Origin: an uncultured Sulfurimonas sp.
GTDB lineage: Bacteria; Campylobacterota; Campylobacteria; Campylobacterales; Sulfurimonadaceae
Direction: 5' to 3'
Assembly: GCA_937914675.1 (NCBI GenBank)
Contig: CALDOC010000311.1
Coordinates: forward strand, 1-11,272
Length of the DNA: 11,272 bases
Below, piece after piece: positions 7,316 to 11,272 of this stretch; position 1 is the first letter of the stretch; every line of letters begins with the position of its first letter. Below the pieces are notes generated by a model. That model saw only the letters and a list, made by a program, of their open reading frames with translations. It ran no database searches and was not told the DNA's origin. The position numbers and the translations under genes were made by a program.

Positions 7316-7330
7316 GGATAATTATTATAA
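7316..7330 (-). promoter_or_regulatory. Second, imperfect PerR/Fur-like box overlapping the pdxA stop
   Basis: On the minus strand this reads TTATAATAATTATCC, matching the PerR box at 12 of 14 defined positions. Its centre is 30 bp from that of the perfect box, about three helical turns, and the two are arranged as mirror images around ATCCTTAAAGGAT. It covers the TAA of pdxA (7325-7327). It may give cooperative binding, but could be chance in AT-rich sequence. Confidence 0.42.
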
Positions 7331-8251
7331 TTTAGATTGAGAGAGACTTATGGCGGATTTTATGGCGTTAAGATAACTCAGGGTTTTAGCCTTGTTTTGA
7401 TAAGCGATGTCAAACGCCGTGCCATGATCGACTGAAGTTCTTACGATTGGCAGATTAAGAGATATATTCACGCTCTCGTCAAAATGGAGCGCTTTTAGCG
7501 GCGCCAAACCTTGGTCATGATACATTGCAATAAAGTGGTTGAAATTTTTTCTAAAGTGGGGAGTGAACGCCACGTCGGGAACGACGGGACCTATAAACTG
7601 CTCAAATCCCACTTTTTTGTTCGCGCTTTTTATGGCTTTGGTTATGATGAGTTCCTCATGTCCGAGAACTCCGTTGTCGCCGGCGTGGGGGTTGAGACCA
7701 AGTACGGCGACTTTTTCGTTTGGTATCGAGTCATGAAAATCTACGAAAAATTGTTTCAGTTTTTTGTATTTGATGGAGGACGCGACGTCTTTGATTGGTA
7801 TGTGTTCGGTGAAGAGCGCCACGTACATCTCAGGACAGCCAAGCATCATAATGGCGTCTTTGTCGAAGTGTTTGCGAAGTAGGTCGGTATGACCTTTAAA
7901 ATCAAGCCCAGCGAGCATCCAAGCTTCTTTATGGATTGGCATCGTGACAACCGCGTCGGCTTCCTTTTTTTCACAAAGTTCCACTCCACTCATAAAGGAG
8001 TCGTACGAGTACAATCCAGAGTTGGCGCTTACGACTCCCGCTTCTATTTCAAAATCGCCTTCGACGTCATGAATCGTAAAATTACTTGGAAGTTCCACGT
8101 TTAAAAGCTTCGCCGCTTTGCTCAGCATGTTGGCGTTTACGCAGTAAATGGGGGAACATAGCGTTGAAACTTCGTCATGGGCTTTTAGCGCTATCTCAAC
8201 GCCCACTCCGTTTAAGTCGCCTACGCTAATCGCTATGTTTGGTTTACGCAT
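7325..8251 (-). CDS. pdxA: 4-hydroxythreonine-4-phosphate dehydrogenase PdxA
   Basis: PdxA oxidises 4-phosphohydroxy-L-threonine with NAD to the aminoketone that PdxJ condenses, in the DXP-dependent route to pyridoxal 5'-phosphate. The 308-residue protein has the N-terminal VGDLNGVGVEIALKA (10-24), GHTDLL (120-125), LFTEHIP with H150, GLNPHAGDNG with H189, MYHDQGLAPLKAL with H245, and DHGTAFDIA (275-283). H150, H189 and H245 correspond to the three metal-binding histidines of E. coli PdxA. The gene overlaps the end of pdxJ by 8 bases, so translation is likely coupled. Its stop codon lies in the control region of the next gene downstream, the cytochrome c peroxidase, which probably has its own promoter. 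Confidence 0.96.
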   Translation of the reverse strand: MRKPNIAISVGDLNGVGVEIALKAHDEVSTLCSPIYCVNANMLSKAAKLLNVELPSNFTIHDVEGDFEIEAGVVSANSGLYSYDSFMSGVELCEKKEADAVVTMPIHKEAWMLAGLDFKGHTDLLRKHFDKDAIMMLGCPEMYVALFTEHIPIKDVASSIKYKKLKQFFVDFHDSIPNEKVAVLGLNPHAGDNGVLGHEELIITKAIKSANKKVGFEQFIGPVVPDVAFTPHFRKNFNHFIAMYHDQGLAPLKALHFDESVNISLNLPIVRTSVDHGTAFDIAYQNKAKTLSYLNAIKSAISLSQSKL

Positions 8252-9041
8252 GTCTAGTCGTGAGTCTTTTCATCTCTTTAACGGCGTCTTTGAGACCAGA
8301 AAAAACGCTGCGAGCGATAATGCTTTGACCGATGTTTAATTCAATTATCTCATTTATCTTCATCATTTCATGAACGTTGTGATAGTTGAGTCCATGTCCA
8401 GCCGCCACTTCCAAACCTAATTTGTCCGCGTGAATCGCTGAAAGTTTTAACTGCTCTATGGAGTTTTCCAAGAGTTCGGATAGTCTGTAACGGGGAAGTT
8501 CCAACTCTTTGACCGAGTGGTTTGAATGAGGCAAAGAGGAGTTGAGCATGTTAAAAAGATTGGCAAACGTACCCGTGTGAAGCTCTACCATTTCCGCTCC
8601 CAACTCTTTTGATTTAATCATAGCTTCAATGGTTGGGTCTACAAAAAGTGAAACGGGGATTATGGAGTCATGAAGCTGCTCTATTGCGAAGGCGATTTCA
8701 TCCGAGTAAGTGAAAACGTCAAGACCCCCTTCGGTGCTGACCTCTTCGCGTTTTTCAGGAACCAAAGTCGCGCGATGCGGAGCGATGGCGCTGACGATGT
8801 CCAAAATCTCTCTGTTTATGGAACACTCCAAATTTACCGGCGCTTTTGAGTGTAACATGATGTTTTTAACGTCCACGTCTTGGATGTGTCGTCTATCTTC
8901 TCTTAAATGAATTGTTATCTGATCGGCGCCACTTTCGCAAGCGACGAGCAGGGCTTGCAATATGTCGGGATCGTTCACTCTTCTCGCTTCACGAAGAACG
9001 GCGACATGGTCTATGTTTACGCCTAGTTTTACTTTTCTCAT
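8244..9041 (-). CDS. pdxJ: Pyridoxine 5'-phosphate synthase PdxJ
   Basis: PdxJ condenses the product of PdxA with 1-deoxy-D-xylulose 5-phosphate to make pyridoxine 5'-phosphate. The 265-residue TIM-barrel protein shows GVNIDHVAVLREAR (7-20), ITIHLREDRRHI (42-53) with H45, R47 and R50, E72 (NLEC), VELHTG (152-157), AAGHGLNYHN (213-222) with H216, and ELNIGQSIIARS (234-245). These are all the phosphate- and active-site motifs of the family. It is slightly longer than the E. coli enzyme, with the extra residues around 165-190 (SSLPHSNHSVKELELPRY). The ATG follows the plsC-like stop by 2 bases; AAAGGCG within the end of that gene serves as ribosome-binding site. Its 3' end overlaps pdxA. Confidence 0.96.
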   Translation of the reverse strand: MRKVKLGVNIDHVAVLREARRVNDPDILQALLVACESGADQITIHLREDRRHIQDVDVKNIMLHSKAPVNLECSINREILDIVSAIAPHRATLVPEKREEVSTEGGLDVFTYSDEIAFAIEQLHDSIIPVSLFVDPTIEAMIKSKELGAEMVELHTGTFANLFNMLNSSLPHSNHSVKELELPRYRLSELLENSIEQLKLSAIHADKLGLEVAAGHGLNYHNVHEMMKINEIIELNIGQSIIARSVFSGLKDAVKEMKRLTTRHA

Positions 9042-9043
9042 TC

Positions 9044-9745
9044 TTACGCCTTTTTTATGGAGTTGTAAAACTCGGTATATTCTTTTTCTAGGTTGTCGTA
9101 AGAGATAACTTTTCCCACGTTGACTTCGACAATTACTTTTGTTTGATATGGAGCGTTCTCAAACACTTTTTCCATCTTTTCATTTATGTAAATTGGCACG
9201 ACGTCAAGGTTGTTCGCTTTGGCTATCTTTTGCGCTCCACTTTGAAACTTTGTAAGGCCCTCACCTCCAAAACGCTCACCCTCTGGAAACATGTAAAGAT
9301 TCATGTCGTCAACTTTGAAGAAAGTTTTTTTTATGTTTTTAAAAAAACTAAGCAGACCTTTTTTGCTCTCCAAATCAACTGCGATACAGCCGCTATACTC
9401 AAAAAACTTGCCATAAACGATGGACTCGAAAAGCTCCTGCTTGGCTATCCAAGCTCCGCTTTTGTCATATCTTGAAAATACGTTCTCCATGACGATTATG
9501 TCAAGAAGCGAACGATGGTTTATCGCGTATAAAATTTTGTTTTGTTTTGGAAGTTCGCCAATGATTTTCACTTCTATGTTTAAAAAGTCAAGCACCTTGT
9601 TTGAGTATGATTGTCTATCTTGCGAGAGTTGTCTGTAAGCGGGTTTTAGCGTTATAAAGGGATGAAAAAAAGTTCTTTTAAAGATTGTTATATATTTAAA
9701 TCCAAGCTCTATCATGAATATAAATTTACCTATGTTTTTTAGCAT
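9044..9745 (-). CDS. PlsC-type 1-acyl-sn-glycerol-3-phosphate acyltransferase
   Basis: This 233-residue membrane-associated acyltransferase probably converts lysophosphatidic acid to phosphatidic acid. It carries the catalytic HxxxxD motif as NHRSLLD (H77, D82), the glycerophosphate-binding FPEGER block at 153-158, and the later VVPIYI motif at 182-187. A hydrophobic N-terminal stretch (FIFMIELGFKYITIF, 8-22) is suitable for membrane association. It is the first gene of a plsC-pdxJ-pdxA operon. The link to B6 synthesis is probably only co-expression. AAGGTGG sits just before the ATG and lies inside a long inverted repeat. A second, essential PlsC may exist elsewhere in the genome, so I give no gene symbol. 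Confidence 0.87.
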   Translation of the reverse strand: MLKNIGKFIFMIELGFKYITIFKRTFFHPFITLKPAYRQLSQDRQSYSNKVLDFLNIEVKIIGELPKQNKILYAINHRSLLDIIVMENVFSRYDKSGAWIAKQELFESIVYGKFFEYSGCIAVDLESKKGLLSFFKNIKKTFFKVDDMNLYMFPEGERFGGEGLTKFQSGAQKIAKANNLDVVPIYINEKMEKVFENAPYQTKVIVEVNVGKVISYDNLEKEYTEFYNSIKKA

Positions 9746-9775
9746 AATCCACCTTTTAATTAAAAAGGTGATTAT
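9744..9775 (-). promoter_or_regulatory. Long palindrome over the promoter, RBS and start of the plsC-like gene
   Basis: CACCTTTT (9750-9757) and AAAAGGTG (9763-9770) form perfect 8-bp arms around a 5-base AT loop. The pairing continues for five more pairs (ATAAT/ATTAT) past one unpaired base at 9749. On the minus strand one arm holds the ribosome-binding site AAGGTGG and reaches into the ATG, while the other overlaps TATAAT. It could be a repressor operator, or an RNA hairpin hiding the ribosome-binding site if transcription starts further upstream. Confidence 0.5.
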
Positions 9776-9779
9776 AGCA
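9771..9779 (-). promoter_or_regulatory. Extended -10 element of the plsC-pdxJ-pdxA operon
   Basis: The minus strand reads TGCTATAAT, a perfect hexamer with the TGn extension, 26 bases before the ATG. Transcription would start near 9765-9763, leaving about 20 bases of leader. The sequence upstream is AT-rich without a recognisable -35 box. Confidence 0.5.
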
Positions 9780-9799
9780 AAAGTAAATTAATTAATAAT

Positions 9800-10729
9800 C
9801 TATTTTAAAGACATCTCCGTCTCCATGATTCTAATTTCTTCGTCTGCGTACACTCTTATTTTGTCATCGGCTTTTAACTCTTTATTCTTCATTTTGTCAG
9901 GGTATTCAAAATTGTTTAGTATATGCTTAATGCAGTTAATGCGAGCTTTTTTCTTGTTATCCGAGCGTATAATCGTCCACGGCGCGTGCTCGGAATGAGA
10001 AGCTAACAACATTGAGTATTTGGCGATGGTGTAATTGTCCCAAAGACCTTGTGATTTTTCATCAACCGGGGATAATTTATACTGTTTCAAGGGGTCGGTT
10101 TTGCGTTCTTCAAAACGTTTTTTTTGCTCATCTTTAGATACTGAAAAGTAAAACTTGAATATTTTTATATTAGAGTTCACAAGCATTCTCTCAAACTCGG
10201 GCACTTCGCGTAAAAACTCTTTGTGCTCCTCTTGCGTGCAAAACTCCATAACTGGCTCAACTCCGCCACGATTATACCAACTTCTGTCAAAAAGAACTAT
10301 CTCTCCGGCGGATGGTAAATAGTGAGTGTATCTTTGAAAGTACCATTGACTTTTTTCAGTGTCGCTAGGCTTGTCAAGCGCCACGACTCTAGCTCCACGA
10401 GGATTAAGGTGTTCCGTAATTCTCTTAATCGTCCCGCCTTTGCCAGCCGCGTCGCGACCCTCAAATATCATCAAAACTTTTTGACCAGTCGCTTTGATAT
10501 GATTTTGCATCTTAAGAAGTTCAATTTGAAGCTCGTTTAGTTCACTCTCATACTCTAAAACTTCATTTTTTACCCAAACCGCCACTCTCTCTTTTGCGTT
10601 TGTTTTACCGCGTTTTTCTTGTTCTTGAGCATTCTCGTTTTTGTCTTTTCTTCTGTCTTCATGCACTATTTCATCTAGTTTTGAATTTTCTTTTAATTCA
10701 TCATCTATCATATTTCGCTTAGAACTCAT
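9800..10729 (-). CDS. ppk2: Polyphosphate kinase 2 (PPK2 family)
   Basis: PPK2 enzymes move phosphate between polyphosphate and nucleotides, usually making GTP or ATP from the diphosphate. The core is complete in this 309-residue protein: Walker A FEGRDAAGKGGTIKR at about 89-103, LNPRGARVVALDKPSDTEKSQWYFQRY (from 108), Walker B-like IVLFDRSWYNRGGVEPVM at 144-161, a lid region FEERKTDPLKQYKLSP (206-221), and APWTIIRSDNKKKARINCIKHIL near the end. An N-terminal extension of about 45 charged residues precedes the core. I chose ATG 10729 because AAGGGG lies 5 bases upstream; the GTG at 10732 is too close to it. TATAAT at 10764-10759 is a candidate -10. Subclass and preferred nucleotide cannot be fixed, though a single domain with this layout fits class I. 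Confidence 0.93.
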   Translation of the reverse strand: MSSKRNMIDDELKENSKLDEIVHEDRRKDKNENAQEQEKRGKTNAKERVAVWVKNEVLEYESELNELQIELLKMQNHIKATGQKVLMIFEGRDAAGKGGTIKRITEHLNPRGARVVALDKPSDTEKSQWYFQRYTHYLPSAGEIVLFDRSWYNRGGVEPVMEFCTQEEHKEFLREVPEFERMLVNSNIKIFKFYFSVSKDEQKKRFEERKTDPLKQYKLSPVDEKSQGLWDNYTIAKYSMLLASHSEHAPWTIIRSDNKKKARINCIKHILNNFEYPDKMKNKELKADDKIRVYADEEIRIMETEMSLK

Positions 10730-10758
10730 CACTTCCCCTTTTGTGTTTGCGTTGGTTG

Positions 10759-10764
10759 ATTATA
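10759..10764 (-). promoter_or_regulatory. Candidate -10 element for ppk2
   Basis: The minus strand reads TATAAT in the 47-base gap between the histidine kinase stop and the ppk2 ATG, 29 bases before that ATG. The hexamer is perfect, but no -35 box is recognisable. It suggests ppk2 can be transcribed apart from the kinase gene. Confidence 0.35.
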
Positions 10765-10776
10765 AAATAACTTAGA

Positions 10777-11272
10777 TTAAAAAGAGTTGTATGAGCCACA
10801 TGGCGACAATCCCTCAAAGTTCGGCGTCTGCGGAACTTCTTCTAAAGTGACTAATGGAGTAACGCACTCTTCAAGTGGTACCGCCAAAACAAACTTACTG
10901 CCAACGCCTTCTTTGCTCTCAATCGTAATTTTTCCATCCATCATTTGAGCTAGTTTCAAAGATATCGACAGACCTAAACCAGTCCCGCCAAACTTTCGCG
11001 TAGTGGAGTTGTCCGCTTGTTCAAAAGGCGTAAATATTTTTTTCTGATTTTCCAAAGAGAGGCCAATTCCTTCATCTTCCACGCTTACGTTAAGGGTCGT
11101 CGTTTTTGCGTCGTACATGATGGTTGCCATGACTTTTTTATTTTCAGGCGTAAATTTCAGAGCGTTGCTCAGCAAGTTAAACATTATTTGTTTTATTCTT
11201 AAAAGATCGCCATATAGGCAACTTGGAGTGTTTTGATTCATAATTAATGATAGTTCTATTGATTTTTTGTTA
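10777..11272 (-). CDS. Sensor histidine kinase, C-terminal ATPase domain (5'-truncated)
   Basis: The frame is open to the right edge, so the N-terminal sensor and phosphoacceptor-histidine parts lie outside the window. The visible 164 residues are a HATPase domain: the N box RIKQIMFNLLSNALKFTPE (25-43), the G1 box DEGIG (66-70), the F box FTPFEQAD (80-87) and the G2 box GGTGLGLSISLKLA (95-108), followed by GSKFVLAVPLE (124-134). This pattern, with its FEQAD F box, is typical of orthodox and hybrid kinases of the BarA/ArcB-like group. Here a short 30-residue tail (ending SPCGSYNSF) follows and no receiver domain. The signal sensed and the partner response regulator cannot be told. It is read toward ppk2, with 47 bases between. 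Confidence 0.92.
   Translation of the reverse strand, partial: NKKSIELSLIMNQNTPSCLYGDLLRIKQIMFNLLSNALKFTPENKKVMATIMYDAKTTTLNVSVEDEGIGLSLENQKKIFTPFEQADNSTTRKFGGTGLGLSISLKLAQMMDGKITIESKEGVGSKFVLAVPLEECVTPLVTLEEVPQTPNFEGLSPCGSYNSF

Noticed and set aside
7511..7882. A 123-codon open frame antisense to pdxA
   Set aside because: It lies wholly inside pdxA, whose motifs are intact, has no ribosome-binding site of note and its translation resembles no family; it is a shadow of the pdxA coding frame.
10777..10870. Possible frameshift removing a receiver domain from the histidine kinase
   Set aside because: The HATPase domain is complete and only 47 bases separate its stop from the ppk2 ATG, leaving no room for receiver-domain remains; many kinases end here naturally.
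1..11272. Mobile elements, CRISPR arrays, tRNA/rRNA genes, toxin-antitoxin or phage-defence genes
   Set aside because: No transposase, integrase, spaced direct repeats, RNA-gene signature or defence domain could be recognised; genes are tightly packed core functions.

Overview
The window looks like an ordinary core-genome stretch from a member of the Campylobacterota (formerly Epsilonproteobacteria), most probably a Sulfurimonas/Sulfuricurvum-type organism. This is inferred from moderately AT-rich DNA, the protein style, a periplasmic di-haem cytochrome c peroxidase, a pdxJ-pdxA pair, and CmoB close to RibF. No database search was possible. No transposase, phage gene, CRISPR array, tRNA or rRNA was seen. 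Both end genes are cut by the window: ribF on the left and a histidine kinase on the right.

Layout. 1-1830 (+): the end of ribF (FMN/FAD synthesis), then truD (tRNA pseudouridine 13). 1834-2727 (-): a cation diffusion facilitator metal exporter, meeting truD tail to tail over a perfect 7-bp inverted repeat that spans the truD stop and just reaches the exporter's stop. 2787-4171 (+): cmoB (tRNA wobble uridine carboxymethylation), overlapped by a stand-alone hotdog thioesterase-like gene. 4168-5354 (-): a metallo-beta-lactamase hydrolase and a SAM methyltransferase, overlapping ATGA-style. 5395-6213 (+): a DUF455 ferritin-like protein with a full set of di-iron ligands, followed by a clear intrinsic terminator. 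6249-7262 (-): cytochrome c peroxidase. 7325-9745 (-): a tight plsC-like, pdxJ, pdxA operon (lipid acylation and pyridoxal phosphate synthesis). 9800-10729 (-): polyphosphate kinase 2. 10777-11272 (-): the ATPase end of a sensor histidine kinase.

The coding content is housekeeping: flavin and B6 cofactors, tRNA modification, phospholipid precursors, metal homeostasis, peroxide removal and polyphosphate. The more interesting signals lie between genes. In front of the cytochrome c peroxidase there is an exact match to the classical PerR box (TTATAATNATTATAA). It contains a perfect -10 hexamer, and a second, mirror-image near-match lies 30 bp away. This suggests peroxide-sensing repression of a peroxidase. 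In front of the plsC-like gene there is a long palindrome covering the probable -10 element, the ribosome-binding site and the first bases of the start codon, which could be an operator or an RNA switch. I found no clearly new multi-gene system.
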